Assembly: GCF_001884135.1 (NCBI RefSeq)
Contig: NZ_MAOC01000004.1
Location: 1 to 64,000 of the forward strand
Length of the DNA stretch: 64,000 bases
DNA from: Bacillus nitratireducens
GTDB lineage: Bacteria > Bacillota > Bacilli > Bacillales > Bacillaceae_G
Reading direction: 5' to 3'
Shown: piece after piece, positions 35,963-46,311 of the stretch
Layout: the number at the start of each line of letters is the position of its first letter
Numbering within the stretch: position 1 is the first letter of the stretch
Notes under the pieces: generated by a model
Database searches by the model: none
What the model saw: only the letters and a program-made list of their open reading frames with translations
What the model was told of the DNA's origin: nothing
Made by a program: the position numbers and the translations under genes

Positions 35963-36085
35963 GTGTGAACCTACATCCTCTCTTCTCTTATCATTTATAT
36001 ATTGTACCACCATTTTTCTTAAATCTTATATACAGAAAATTGAGACTACTATACAATATATGTAATAAAGGAGGTTGTATCACGT

Positions 36086-36259
36086 ATGTTCAAATTACTG
36101 CGATACCCCATCTTCTTAGGTCTACTCGGTAGCTTTTTTATTTCTAGCGGAATGGTATTACAACATATACTTCCCTATTCTCCTTCTATCGGTTGGATTC
36201 TAGGTTTTTTGTGCTTCCTATCCGCTTCTTATTTTGCCACGAAAAACAAAAACAACTAA
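36086..36259 (+). CDS. Small two-helix membrane protein, unknown function
   Basis: A 57-residue protein, MFKLLRYPIFLGLLGSFFIS..., with two membrane segments and a KNKNN tail. A strong AAAGGAGG site precedes the ATG. It is 35 bases before the NIF3-like gene and may be co-transcribed. Not recognised. Confidence 0.65.
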   Translation: MFKLLRYPIFLGLLGSFFISSGMVLQHILPYSPSIGWILGFLCFLSASYFATKNKNN

Positions 36260-36294
36260 CAGGGTAAGGATTATTTTAAGGAGGATAACACAAC

Positions 36295-37215
36295 ATGCCA
36301 GCTTTAAAAGAAATAGAACAATCACTTAATCATTTATTCCAAATTGAAAAATACGGAAAAGACAGTTCCTTTAGTCGTTTCCTTCCAGCTACATATGATC
36401 AAATCCAGTTTCCATGGCAACAATTTTTCGAAGCGACTTTTGTTGAGTTATTTAACGGTCTTATGATAAGAGGTGCTGAAAATGTAAACACAATCTTTTT
36501 AGCTGTGTTCCCAACGGATGATGTTCTCGAAAAATTCATTTCACAATCCATGCCAGGTGATTTACTCTTCATGCACCATCCAATTGTGATGGAGTGCGGT
36601 GATCCACTCGGAAAGTCAGGGCGAGGATTTACTCCAATTTCATCAAAATATTTGCAGGCAATTAAAGAAAAACAACTTTCTATATATACATGTCACGTTC
36701 CAATGGATTTTCATCAAACATTTGGAACTAGCATTTCAATCGCTAAAGCACTACAAGCCAATGTAATTGAAGGGTTTGCTTACGGTGGTCCAGAAAACGA
36801 ACCAGTCGGCCTCATTTGTGAAATAGACGAAACAACAACAGAAAAACTCCAAAAACATCTAAAGAAACTCTTTAACATTCCGTATACAGACTTCGAAGGT
36901 AAACAACATGATTCCATCAAAAAAATTGCAGTTATCGCTGGATGTGGCGATGTCGTTTCTTTAATGAAAGAAGCAGAAGAAAAAGGAGCTGAAGCATATA
37001 TTACAGGAGAAATCCATTGTCATATCGACAATGATTACGGCAGGCATAAATACTCGCTCATTATGGATTACGTAAAAGAAACAAATATGTCGCTCATCGG
37101 TGTGTCGCACTCTGCCTCTGAATATTTAGTGAAAGAGACATTGATGTATGATTGGTTTAAAGAGAATGTTGGTGCGGATGTTACTTTGCTTCCACAGGAA
37201 AAATGGTGGTTATAA
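36295..37215 (+). CDS. NIF3/DUF34-family dinuclear metal-centre protein
   Basis: A 306-residue NIF3-family protein. Metal-ligand motifs: MHHPIVMECGDP (about residues 98-109), CHVPMDFHQTFG (about 135-146), TGEIHCHIDND (about 240-250) and GVSHSASEY (about 267-275). The family binds two metal ions and has been tied to cofactor or GTP-cyclohydrolase-like chemistry, with no firm role. ATG follows GGAGGAT. The B. subtilis paralogue YqfO is longer, so this is a distinct member. Confidence 0.88.
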   Translation: MPALKEIEQSLNHLFQIEKYGKDSSFSRFLPATYDQIQFPWQQFFEATFVELFNGLMIRGAENVNTIFLAVFPTDDVLEKFISQSMPGDLLFMHHPIVMECGDPLGKSGRGFTPISSKYLQAIKEKQLSIYTCHVPMDFHQTFGTSISIAKALQANVIEGFAYGGPENEPVGLICEIDETTTEKLQKHLKKLFNIPYTDFEGKQHDSIKKIAVIAGCGDVVSLMKEAEEKGAEAYITGEIHCHIDNDYGRHKYSLIMDYVKETNMSLIGVSHSASEYLVKETLMYDWFKENVGADVTLLPQEKWWL

Positions 37216-37366
37216 AACCTTAGTTATCAAACTAATAAAACCTCCTCTACTTTTGAAAACTATATACACAATACAATCGGCCACACAAAAATATAGAATC
37301 TACAATATATATATAGTAGTTCTACTTGTATAATAGATTTTCAAAAATATAGAAAGGAGAAAGTAC

Positions 37367-38320
<954 letters not shown>

Positions 38321-38347
38321 TCCCCACTTACAAATCATTCATTTACA

Positions 38348-38384
38348 AAAAAGGACCTCGCTGCCGAGGCCAAAAAGATTACAA
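38348..38384 (-). terminator. Terminator-like hairpin after the collagen-like gene
   Basis: Stem gacctcg / cgaggcc; T-run only on the minus strand, so direction is uncertain. Confidence 0.4.
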
Positions 38385-38524
38385 CTAAATTAAAACAAAT
38401 AACAGACAAATTTATTCTATACCCTCCCTTTAAAAATAACCATATTTTAGATGTCTGAATTTATCCCCCCTGTTAATGTAGTAAACATCCCGTTTATTAA
38501 AATTCCGTACTTCCATCCACACTG

Positions 38525-38566
38525 AAAAGGGAAATCACTCTAAAGAAAGTGATTTCCCCTTTTTAA
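38525..38566. terminator. Bidirectional terminator at the end of the kinase pair
   Basis: Stem ggggaaatcact / agtgatttcccc (one mismatch), with T-run on the plus strand and a shorter one on the minus strand. Confidence 0.8.
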
Positions 38567-38578
38567 AATATCCCACCG

Positions 38579-39796
38579 TTAAATCGGCAACATAATCTCA
38601 ACAGTCGTTCCAACTCCAACTTCACTTTCAAATTTCAATTTACCGTGGTGATCTTTAATAATATTTTCCGTAACTACTAACCCTAAGCCTGTTCCAGTTT
38701 CTTTCGTTGTGTAGAAAGCTTCATTTAGCTTCGGAATTTTATCTTTTGGAATGCCGCATCCCTCATCTATAATTTGCACAATGATTACATCTTTCACTAT
38801 AACTTTCACAGTAATAGTTCCGCCAACTGACATTGCTTCAATCGCATTTTTTATTAAATTAAAAAATACTTGTTTCAATCGTTTTTCATCGCATGTAATT
38901 GAAGGGATATCTTTACTATAAATAACATGCATTTTTATCCCTTGTTCTAAAGCTGGCTTTTCCATAACCCTGATAACATAAGAGATAATTTCTTTAATAT
39001 TATGAGTTTCTGACTCTACCGATTTAGACTTCTCAAACCCACTGAGTTCTGTAGCTATTGTATGAATTCGCTCTATTTCCTGTCTCATAATTTCACTATA
39101 AATCTTATCTTCTGGATGTTTTTTTTCTTGCTTCTTCACAAGTTTTCTCAATTTTTCTAATGGTCTTCTAATCTTATCGCCAATTACTGTTGCCATTTTT
39201 CCAACCATTGCTAATTTTTCTACCTTTTGTATTTCTTTGTCCATCATTTCAAGTGTACGAACGTAAGATTGGAATCTTAAGAATATAATCCAACATACAA
39301 TAACAAACGCGCTGTATAATGCCATTGGGATAAGAACGATAAAGGATTGAACAACGAATCCCATAAGTACATATTTTCCAACAATAGTTCCGGCAACTAG
39401 CCAAAAGTACCTCTTATTCACAAATATCGGTGCAAATAAAATAAAGAATCCTTCTACTATATTCCCGCCATCAAATTCTGCATCACTTCCGTAATAAATA
39501 ATGAAGTTATTAATAAAATCCAATATATTATAGCCAATTAAAATAATATACTTCACAATATACGGATTTCCCCATTTTATAATATAAAGTCCGACAAGGA
39601 ATAATCCAATCATCAAACTATATAGCCATAGACCTAATCCTTCTCCAAAAACATCTGCTAGTTTTTGATTTTCATCTGATAAAAGAACAATAGCCTTTTC
39701 AGAAAAATCATACGCAAAAAATATAAAGAAGAATAAGCTTAAAAATATTTTTAACGCCTTTATCTCTTCTTTTTCAAATATATTGCCTTTTTCCAT
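38579..39796 (-). CDS. Degenerate sensor histidine kinase (phospho-acceptor His lost)
   Basis: A 405-residue membrane sensor kinase with about six N-terminal helices (residues 14-178), a DHp-like region and an intact HATPase domain: N-box FFNLIKNAIEAM (about 309), G1 DEGCGIPKD and G2 GTGLGLVV. In the H-box the neighbouring kinase reads GHEIKNPL; here it reads GDKIRRPL, with Asp207 at the histidine position and Arg for Asn. It can probably bind ATP but cannot autophosphorylate on His in the usual way. It follows its paralogue by 25 bases. ATG 39796 behind AAAGGAG. A role as a partner or regulator of the intact kinase is inferred. Confidence 0.85.
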   Translation of the reverse strand: MEKGNIFEKEEIKALKIFLSLFFFIFFAYDFSEKAIVLLSDENQKLADVFGEGLGLWLYSLMIGLFLVGLYIIKWGNPYIVKYIILIGYNILDFINNFIIYYGSDAEFDGGNIVEGFFILFAPIFVNKRYFWLVAGTIVGKYVLMGFVVQSFIVLIPMALYSAFVIVCWIIFLRFQSYVRTLEMMDKEIQKVEKLAMVGKMATVIGDKIRRPLEKLRKLVKKQEKKHPEDKIYSEIMRQEIERIHTIATELSGFEKSKSVESETHNIKEIISYVIRVMEKPALEQGIKMHVIYSKDIPSITCDEKRLKQVFFNLIKNAIEAMSVGGTITVKVIVKDVIIVQIIDEGCGIPKDKIPKLNEAFYTTKETGTGLGLVVTENIIKDHHGKLKFESEVGVGTTVEIMLPI

Positions 39797-39821
39797 ATGA
39801 TAACTCCTTTAACAAGCCCTC

Positions 39822-41051
39822 TTAATCTTGTGTCACATTGCGCTTACGCTTTTTCGGGAGCACTATTTCTACTCTCGTTCCCTTTTTTACTTCACTAGAA
39901 ATATGTAATTCTCCAAGATGCTCTGTAATAATTCGCTCTGCTACCGTAAGACCTAATCCAATTCTTTCTTGCTTTGTTGTATAAAAGGCATTCTTAACTC
40001 TTCCTAAATTATCCTTTTTTATCCCAAAGCCACTATCTACTATACTTACTATTACGTAATCTCTTTTTTTAGTTTCAACTTGTATTTTTAATGTTCCACC
40101 ATGTTCCATTGCCTCTAAAGCATTTTTAATAACATACAAAAATACTCCTTTTAATTTGCGTTTATCACATTCAATTTCACTTCTATTTTTCTCTTCATTA
40201 AAGGTGCAATTTATATTTAACTCGTCCATTTTTCCGCGCATATTTTCTACTGATTGTACTAAAACATCACTTACAATATGCTTTTCATAAACAGAAGGTT
40301 TACATGTAGCAATCTCCATTAATTCACTAATCATGTTATTCATATTTTCTATTTCAAGAATCATTTGTCCATATGTTGCATCTTTTTCGTGTTTCTCTTT
40401 TTGTAATTGCGTAAACCCTTTTAATGAAGCAAGTGGATTTTTAATTTCATGCCCAACTGTCGCTGCCATTTTTCCGATAACCGCCAATTTTTGTGACTGA
40501 CTTGCTTCTGCAATACGTCCCTTTACTGCTGAAAGATATTGTAAAAATCGATTTAAAATAATAAATGACACGAAAAGCAACAACATATTGATAACAAGAG
40601 ACATAAACAAGTTAAGTTCTCCAAACACAAATAGGTATATCATATATTTCCCTATAAGAAATGGCGCTAAGATAAATAAATATCTTTTACTCAAAAATAT
40701 CGGTACGAAGAAAATGAAAAGAAATTCAATTACATTCCCTTCATCAAATGCTATTGTATTATGAAAAACATACCATCCAATATTAAAAATCTCTGCGATT
40801 ATGTATGCAAATAAATATGTATATTTAACTAAATACGCTTTTCCTCTCTCAAATAAGTAAACACTAATACCTAATATAACCATAATATATGTAAGCTTCC
40901 ATATCACTTTATACCAATTTCCTAAAGGCATTGTATCTTCTATTATAATCGTGTATGTAACCTCATATGCAATTAAAATAATATGCATTACCCATAAGAA
41001 AATCTTAGCGTTTGTTTTTTCTTCTTTAGCTGATAGAAAACTCTCTTCCAC
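39822..41051 (-). CDS. Membrane sensor histidine kinase (orphan)
   Basis: A 409-residue histidine kinase: about six membrane helices (residues 15-170), then HisKA with H-box GHEIKNPLASLKG (His201), and HATPase with N-box VIKNALEAM, G1 DSGFGIKKD and G2 IGLGLTV. There is no response regulator nearby, as for sporulation kinases that feed Spo0F in Bacillus; that link is an inference. Start is GTG 41051 with AAGGGG seven bases upstream. It is the first gene of the tandem pair. Confidence 0.88.
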   Translation of the reverse strand: MEESFLSAKEEKTNAKIFLWVMHIILIAYEVTYTIIIEDTMPLGNWYKVIWKLTYIMVILGISVYLFERGKAYLVKYTYLFAYIIAEIFNIGWYVFHNTIAFDEGNVIEFLFIFFVPIFLSKRYLFILAPFLIGKYMIYLFVFGELNLFMSLVINMLLLFVSFIILNRFLQYLSAVKGRIAEASQSQKLAVIGKMAATVGHEIKNPLASLKGFTQLQKEKHEKDATYGQMILEIENMNNMISELMEIATCKPSVYEKHIVSDVLVQSVENMRGKMDELNINCTFNEEKNRSEIECDKRKLKGVFLYVIKNALEAMEHGGTLKIQVETKKRDYVIVSIVDSGFGIKKDNLGRVKNAFYTTKQERIGLGLTVAERIITEHLGELHISSEVKKGTRVEIVLPKKRKRNVTQD

Positions 41052-41223
41052 TTCAACACCCCTTCAAAAGAATACCATTTATTATAATAAATGATTTTCA
41101 TAGACAAACAAAGATAAATTGAACAAATGAGGAAAATCAATCCATAGATAATATACTTCTCCAGACCATATGTAAGCATAAAAACCATGAACAATAATAC
41201 GTATAGTATGGGAGGTGCTTTAT

Positions 41224-43251
41224 ATGGATAGTCGGGAAAATAAGAAGATAGAACAGTTACAATCCTTTACGAAAAACAATGAAGGAAAAGAGATGACAAC
41301 GAATACGGGTGTCAAAATTTCAAATGATGAAAACTCTTTAACCGCCGGCGATCGTGGTCCTACACTTTTAGAAGATTTCCTTATGCGAGAAAAACTCGCT
41401 CATTTTGACCGTGAACGAATTCCTGAAAGAGTCGTTCATGCCCGTGGTTACGGAGCACATGGTGTTTTTGAGCTATATGAATCTTTAGAAGACTTAACAA
41501 TGGCTCATTTTTTACAAGACCCATCTAAAAAGACACCTATTTTTATTCGTTTTTCCGAAGTTGCTGGATCAAAAGGTGCAAATGAAACGAACCGAGATGT
41601 ACGAGGGTTCGCTGTTAAGTTTTATACAGAAGAAGGTAATTTCGATTTAGTAGGAAACAACATTCCCATTTTCTTCATTCAAGATGGCATTAAATTTCCG
41701 GATCTTATTCATGCTCTTAAACCCGAGCCACATAATGAGATTCCTCAGGGGCAAACAGCACATGATACTTTTTGGGACTTTATCGCCAATAATCAAGAAT
41801 CAGCTGCGATGATGATGTGGATTATGTCGGATCGCTCAATTCCGAGAAGTTTTCGAATGATGCAAGGATTCGGCGTTCATACATTTCGTTTAGTTAATAC
41901 GCACGGAAAGTCCCGATTCGTAAAATTCCACTGGAAGCCTAAGCTTGGCGTTCACTCGTTAATTTGGGATGAAGCTCAAAAACTAGGCGGTGCTGATCCA
42001 GATTATCATCGCCGTGATTTATGGGAAAATATTAATGCTGGAAACTACCCTGAGTATGAACTTGGCATTCAAATTTTAGAAGAAGAGGATGAATTTAAAT
42101 ACGATTTCGATATATTAGATGCAACAAAAATTTGGCCGGAAGAAGACTTCCCTGTTAAAACCATCGGAAAAATGACATTAAATCGGAACGTTGATAACGT
42201 ATTTGCTGAAACAGAACAAGTCGCACTGCATCCTGGAAGCATTGTCCGTGGTATTGATTTTACAAATGATCCTCTCTTACAAGGTAGGCTCTTTTCTTAT
42301 ACAGATACACAATTGGCGCGCGTCGGTACAAACTATCAAGAATTACCGATTAATCGTCCGATATGCCCGTTTCATAACAACCAAAGAGATGGTGCTTCTA
42401 AATATATAATTGATAAAGGGAAAGTCGCTTACCATAATAACTCCTTAGCTAATAATTCTCCTTACACTGTCCCCGGAACAAAGGGTGGATTTGTTACATA
42501 CCCTTCTACTGTATCTGGACATAAAACGAGAGAAACAGCTGCAAGTTTTAAAGACCACTTCTCACAAGCCCGCTTATTTTGGAATAGTATGAGTCCCGTC
42601 GAAAAAATCCATATTATGCAAGCCTTCTCCTTTGAATTAGGAAAAGTAAAAAGTAAATCCGTTCGCCAACAAGTCGTAAGTATGATTGGTCATATTAGTA
42701 CCGAATTGGCTACTTTAGTCGCAGAAGCGGTCGGAGCAACAGTACCGAATGTTCAAGAATCAAATGTCACAAAATCATCTCCAGCACTCAGTATGGCGAA
42801 TACAACATTTAGTCCCAGTACATTACGAGTAGGTGTCATTGTTGCAAACGGGTATGACGGGCAAAACGCACAATCTATGCTTCAGCAATTCAAACGAGTC
42901 GGTCTTCAGCCAGTAATTATTTCTGAACGATTAGGTATAGTGCAAGGAACACAAAATGTACAGTGGGAAGTGAATGATACTTTCTTAACAGGATCACCGC
43001 TTCTTTATGACGGGCTATTTCTTATTGGTGGAAATCTTGATGATCATTTTCTTAACAAAGCAAGTTCATTTGTCGTAGAATCATATAATCACTTTAAGCC
43101 CATTGGCGCTTTTCAAAATGGAACTACTATTATTCAATCTTTAAATATCGAAGAAAAATCTGGCGTTATAACTGAACAAAATCCTACTCTACTTGCGAAT
43201 GAATTTATTCAGGCAATGACAAAACAGCGCTTTTGGGAAAGAGCCTATTAA
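41224..43251 (+). CDS. katE: Large-subunit (clade 2) catalase
   Basis: A 675-residue haem catalase. Active-site His region is IPERVVHARGYGAHG (about 59-73), Asn in NNIPIFFIQD, and the haem-ligand Tyr in GRLFSYTDTQ (about 355-364). The C-terminal 150 residues (after about 530, LRVGVIVANGYDGQN) form the flavodoxin/DJ-1-like domain found only in large clade 2 catalases. The ATG 41224 follows GGAGGTG; the in-frame GTG at 41215 overlaps that site. It detoxifies hydrogen peroxide. The hydrolase gene follows 21 bases later. The katE symbol is by length and domain similarity. Confidence 0.9.
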   Translation: MDSRENKKIEQLQSFTKNNEGKEMTTNTGVKISNDENSLTAGDRGPTLLEDFLMREKLAHFDRERIPERVVHARGYGAHGVFELYESLEDLTMAHFLQDPSKKTPIFIRFSEVAGSKGANETNRDVRGFAVKFYTEEGNFDLVGNNIPIFFIQDGIKFPDLIHALKPEPHNEIPQGQTAHDTFWDFIANNQESAAMMMWIMSDRSIPRSFRMMQGFGVHTFRLVNTHGKSRFVKFHWKPKLGVHSLIWDEAQKLGGADPDYHRRDLWENINAGNYPEYELGIQILEEEDEFKYDFDILDATKIWPEEDFPVKTIGKMTLNRNVDNVFAETEQVALHPGSIVRGIDFTNDPLLQGRLFSYTDTQLARVGTNYQELPINRPICPFHNNQRDGASKYIIDKGKVAYHNNSLANNSPYTVPGTKGGFVTYPSTVSGHKTRETAASFKDHFSQARLFWNSMSPVEKIHIMQAFSFELGKVKSKSVRQQVVSMIGHISTELATLVAEAVGATVPNVQESNVTKSSPALSMANTTFSPSTLRVGVIVANGYDGQNAQSMLQQFKRVGLQPVIISERLGIVQGTQNVQWEVNDTFLTGSPLLYDGLFLIGGNLDDHFLNKASSFVVESYNHFKPIGAFQNGTTIIQSLNIEEKSGVITEQNPTLLANEFIQAMTKQRFWERAY

Positions 43252-43272
43252 CACGCATGAGGAGGATATATC

Positions 43273-44082
43273 ATGTTCGTTACAGTGGAAAAAGATGTAC
43301 ATATTTTTGTGCAAGATATGAATCCAGGTCCTGACAGTAAAACTGTTTTCTTCGTACACGGCTGGCCTTTGAATCACCAAATGTTTCAATATCAATTCAA
43401 TGTTTTACCACAGCACGGGTTTCGCTGCGTCGCCATGGACATTCGCGGAAACGGGCAATCTGATAAACCATGGACCGGTTACACATATGATCGTTTAGCT
43501 GACGATATCGCAATTGCATTAGAAGCACTTCAAATAGAAAATGCTACGTTAGTTGGTTTCTCAGTCGGCGGTGCTCTTTCTATTCGATACATGTCACGAT
43601 ATAACGGTCGCCATATTTCTAAACTTGCATTAATCGATGCCGTCTCCCCCTCTTTCGTAAAAAAACAACAATCCCCTTACGGCGTACCGAAAGAACAAGC
43701 AGATACCCTTATTAATCAAATGTATGTAAATTTGCCTAAATTTCTAAATGATGTATCTTTATCATTTTTTAATAGAAACTTAGGAGCCGCTACGTTAGAA
43801 TGGTTTTCTTATCTCGGTATGCAGTCCGCTTCCTATGCTCTCATCAAAATTTTGCAAGCCGCTGCAAACGAAGACGTAACGAAAGACTTAAGTAAAATTA
43901 ACGTCCCAACAAAAATATTCCACGGTGTTCACGATCAGCTCATTCCTTATAAAAGCGCTGAACTAACAAAAGAGCGAATTAAAAACTCTGAAATATACCC
44001 TCTTACAAATAGCGGTCATGGCTCTCCTATCGATCAAGCGGATGAGTTAAATAAAGAACTTATTAAATTTTTAAATTCATAG
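43273..44082 (+). CDS. Alpha/beta hydrolase
   Basis: A 269-residue alpha/beta hydrolase. Oxyanion motif FFVHGWPLNHQMF (about 25-37), nucleophile elbow GFSVGG (Ser about 97), acid in HGVHDQLIP (about 217-225) and catalytic His in NSGHGSP. This is the layout of non-haem haloperoxidase/esterase-type members. RBS GGAGGAT. Co-transcribed with the catalase, which hints at an oxidative-stress context, but substrate is unknown. Confidence 0.9.
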   Translation: MFVTVEKDVHIFVQDMNPGPDSKTVFFVHGWPLNHQMFQYQFNVLPQHGFRCVAMDIRGNGQSDKPWTGYTYDRLADDIAIALEALQIENATLVGFSVGGALSIRYMSRYNGRHISKLALIDAVSPSFVKKQQSPYGVPKEQADTLINQMYVNLPKFLNDVSLSFFNRNLGAATLEWFSYLGMQSASYALIKILQAAANEDVTKDLSKINVPTKIFHGVHDQLIPYKSAELTKERIKNSEIYPLTNSGHGSPIDQADELNKELIKFLNS

Positions 44083-44092
44083 TTACTTTACA

Positions 44093-44130
44093 ATAAAAAA
44101 AGAATTTGCCCTTACGGCAAATTCTTTTCA
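44093..44130. terminator. Bidirectional terminator
   Basis: Stem agaatttgcc / ggcaaattct, loop cttac; A and T runs on both sides, between the hydrolase and the Opp-type permease gene. Confidence 0.88.
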
Positions 44131-45156
44131 TTAACTACCTTTTTCTATCGATTTAGAAGACACCGGAATGAACAATGATTTATCTATTTCCTTCTTTTCC
44201 TGTCTTTGTTCATATGGCTCTTTCTTTGTCTTTTTATACATAGAATATAGACTACCACCTTGCTCTTTCTTTATTCCTTTGATCATCATATGTAAAACGA
44301 ATATAGAAACAGTAAAGAATAGTAGTGGCGCAATGACAATCCATGGTGCTGCTAAAAATTCATTTTTGTATAGACCAATTAAACCCGCCCATTCATTTGT
44401 AAGTGAATATGGTTTCCCCGTATCATAATCTACACCTCGTCCTCCAATTAAAATCCCAAAGAACGACAAATGAATTAATAACGTAAATAATTGAACAAAC
44501 TGCTGTAAAAAAAGAACGACAAGAATTTCTTTTAGATACAACCATATATGCTTTCTAATAATCCGAAACTTTGAAGCTCCTAATATTTTCGAAGTTGTAA
44601 CAAATTCATTTTTCATAAATAAATTGATTTCTTGATTCACATAAAGAATAACAGCTGGCAACAGCGCAAAACAAAGAACAGTAAACTGCTTTATAATAAT
44701 ATCCATATTAAATCCAGTTAATTGACTGTGCAACATGATTGGAAACATCCACAAAATCGCCCATAGCACTGTCGGAATAAAGAAATACACTTTACATACT
44801 TTTTGAAATAAATTTTGTACTATAGATGGTGTATGAGCTAATACTACACCTAATATAGTGCCTAGAAACACTTGAACAACACATACACCAAATACAAATA
44901 AAATTGTAAACTTTGCACCTACTAGTAATTGAAAAAACAAGTTAAAACCGTTACGATCTGTACCGAGTGGTGGTATTGTAAGCGGACTAAACGGAGCTGC
45001 AGCAACAACATCCCCATTCGCATCTTTTAGCCAGATTGTCTTACTCATATATAAATCCTTACCAAACCATGTAATAAGATAACTAATTACAACAATCCCT
45101 ATAAAGAAGAGAACACCACACAAAAAACGTTTGGAGCGAAAGTTTCTATATATCAT
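44131..45156 (-). CDS. Opp/Dpp-type ABC permease, OppC-like
   Basis: A 341-residue binding-protein-dependent permease with about six helices. The OppC-like early extracellular segment PPLGTDRNGFNLFFQLLVGAK (shown to 20 residues as PPLGTDRNGFNLFFQLLVGA) and the EAA-like loop (FVTTSKILGASKFRIIRKHI) are visible. It overlaps the partner permease by 11 bases. No ATPase or binding-protein gene is nearby, so the pair must use subunits encoded elsewhere or be a relic. Substrate unknown, peptides most likely. Confidence 0.82.
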   Translation of the reverse strand: MIYRNFRSKRFLCGVLFFIGIVVISYLITWFGKDLYMSKTIWLKDANGDVVAAAPFSPLTIPPLGTDRNGFNLFFQLLVGAKFTILFVFGVCVVQVFLGTILGVVLAHTPSIVQNLFQKVCKVYFFIPTVLWAILWMFPIMLHSQLTGFNMDIIIKQFTVLCFALLPAVILYVNQEINLFMKNEFVTTSKILGASKFRIIRKHIWLYLKEILVVLFLQQFVQLFTLLIHLSFFGILIGGRGVDYDTGKPYSLTNEWAGLIGLYKNEFLAAPWIVIAPLLFFTVSIFVLHMMIKGIKKEQGGSLYSMYKKTKKEPYEQRQEKKEIDKSLFIPVSSKSIEKGS

Positions 45157-46006
45157 GAGAAGCCCCTCCTGTAATACGATTCACTCGGTAATGGATAATA
45201 GCAAATAAAATATAGAATGGTACAAATAATAAAAGAATCCACCATGCCATCGTTAAAGGATTTAAAGAGCCTGCCCTTATTAAGAAAGACATATATCCCG
45301 TAATATTAAAAGCTCCCTCTACCATTAAAAGACTTGAAATCATGAACAAAAACAACGGCTGCAAGTGATTTAATAGATGGTACATAATATTACGTAATAA
45401 ATGAACATACAGTATATATTTATTACTAAATCCTTTTGCACGAGCAAATTCCACATAAGGCTTATTCTTCTCTTCCATTAAAAATAAAACGATAACACGG
45501 AAAAAATGAAGAGTTGGAACAATCGTCATACAAAGAATAGGTAAGACATATGCACGTTCATCATTAAACGCATAAATAGTAACGAAGCGATATCCTGTCT
45601 GTTTATAAATCCATACAACAAATAATTGCAAACTAAAAATTAATAACAAATCTGGAACTGATTCTATTAAAATTAAACAACTCTCAATCCACTTCTTAAT
45701 TTTAGAAGAAACTAATAAGTATACGAATGAAAGACCAATTGAAAGAATAATTGTTAAACAAGTAGCGATTAAAAGAATAGTCATAGAATACGTATACGGT
45801 TCAATAATTCGTTCAAAAAAGGGAATTGACTGCATAGTGTTCGTATCAATATGTGCAATCTCCTTTGGAGAAGCTAACCTCTGTAAATATGTAATAAAAT
45901 CAAGCTTATTTCCTAGAAACAAATAGAATGGTACGTAGCTCACAGTAAGAATAACTGCGATACTAATGATAAACTCTGTTATTTTCTCGCCCCAAAAACT
46001 TTTCAA
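45146..46006 (-). CDS. Opp/Dpp-type ABC permease, OppB-like
   Basis: A 286-residue permease with six helices and an EAA-type loop VEFARAKGFSNKYILYVHLL. The start taken is TTG 46006 (LKSFWGEKITEF), five bases after GAGGTG; an ATG at 46123 would place the leader hairpin of 46084-46118 inside the gene and lacks a ribosome site. It is the first gene of the two-permease unit. Its paralogue follows with overlapping ends. Confidence 0.78.
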   Translation of the reverse strand: MKSFWGEKITEFIISIAVILTVSYVPFYLFLGNKLDFITYLQRLASPKEIAHIDTNTMQSIPFFERIIEPYTYSMTILLIATCLTIILSIGLSFVYLLVSSKIKKWIESCLILIESVPDLLLIFSLQLFVVWIYKQTGYRFVTIYAFNDERAYVLPILCMTIVPTLHFFRVIVLFLMEEKNKPYVEFARAKGFSNKYILYVHLLRNIMYHLLNHLQPLFLFMISSLLMVEGAFNITGYMSFLIRAGSLNPLTMAWWILLLFVPFYILFAIIHYRVNRITGGASHDI

Positions 46007-46083
46007 TATCCCACCTCTTTTTTTAAAATTACCATACAGTTTAATTATAACTGATTTTTCTGAAATTTTAATATATACCTGAA

Positions 46084-46118
46084 TAAAAAAACTCTTAGCA
46101 ATTTTAAAGAGTTTTTTA
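46084..46118 (-). terminator. Terminator-like hairpin in the leader of the OppB-like gene
   Basis: Minus strand aaaactctt / aagagtttt with loop taaaattgct and seven T. It precedes the TTG start by about 80 bases and follows no gene that lacks its own terminator, so it may be an attenuator. Confidence 0.65.
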
Positions 46119-46271
46119 CGCATTAAACAAATTATCCAATTATATACTAAATGAAAAATTCACACACTTCTCACAAATCAATCAATAAAACGATTCTATT
46201 TTAATTTATACTAAATGTACAAGTAATACTCCCTAAACCCAGCTTGTCTGGTTACCCCGTTAAATACTATG

Positions 46272-46307
46272 AAAAAAGAACTTGTATCGTATACAAGTTC
46301 TTTTTTG
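46272..46307 (-). terminator. Terminator of the LTA-synthase-family gene
   Basis: Stem aaagaacttgta / tacaagttcttt, loop tcgta, followed by T on the minus strand. Confidence 0.88.
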
Positions 46308-46311
46308 TCGC

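Noticed and set aside
36040-36068. TTGAGA-17-TAATAA promoter for the 57-residue gene
   Set aside because: The transcript would start inside or beyond the ribosome site at 36067-36074, so the spacing is not workable.
41077-41093. PerR-like box upstream of the catalase
   Set aside because: ttattataataa is a short AT palindrome with weak fit to TTATAATnATTATAA and lies 130 bases from the start; chance is likely in this AT-rich gap.
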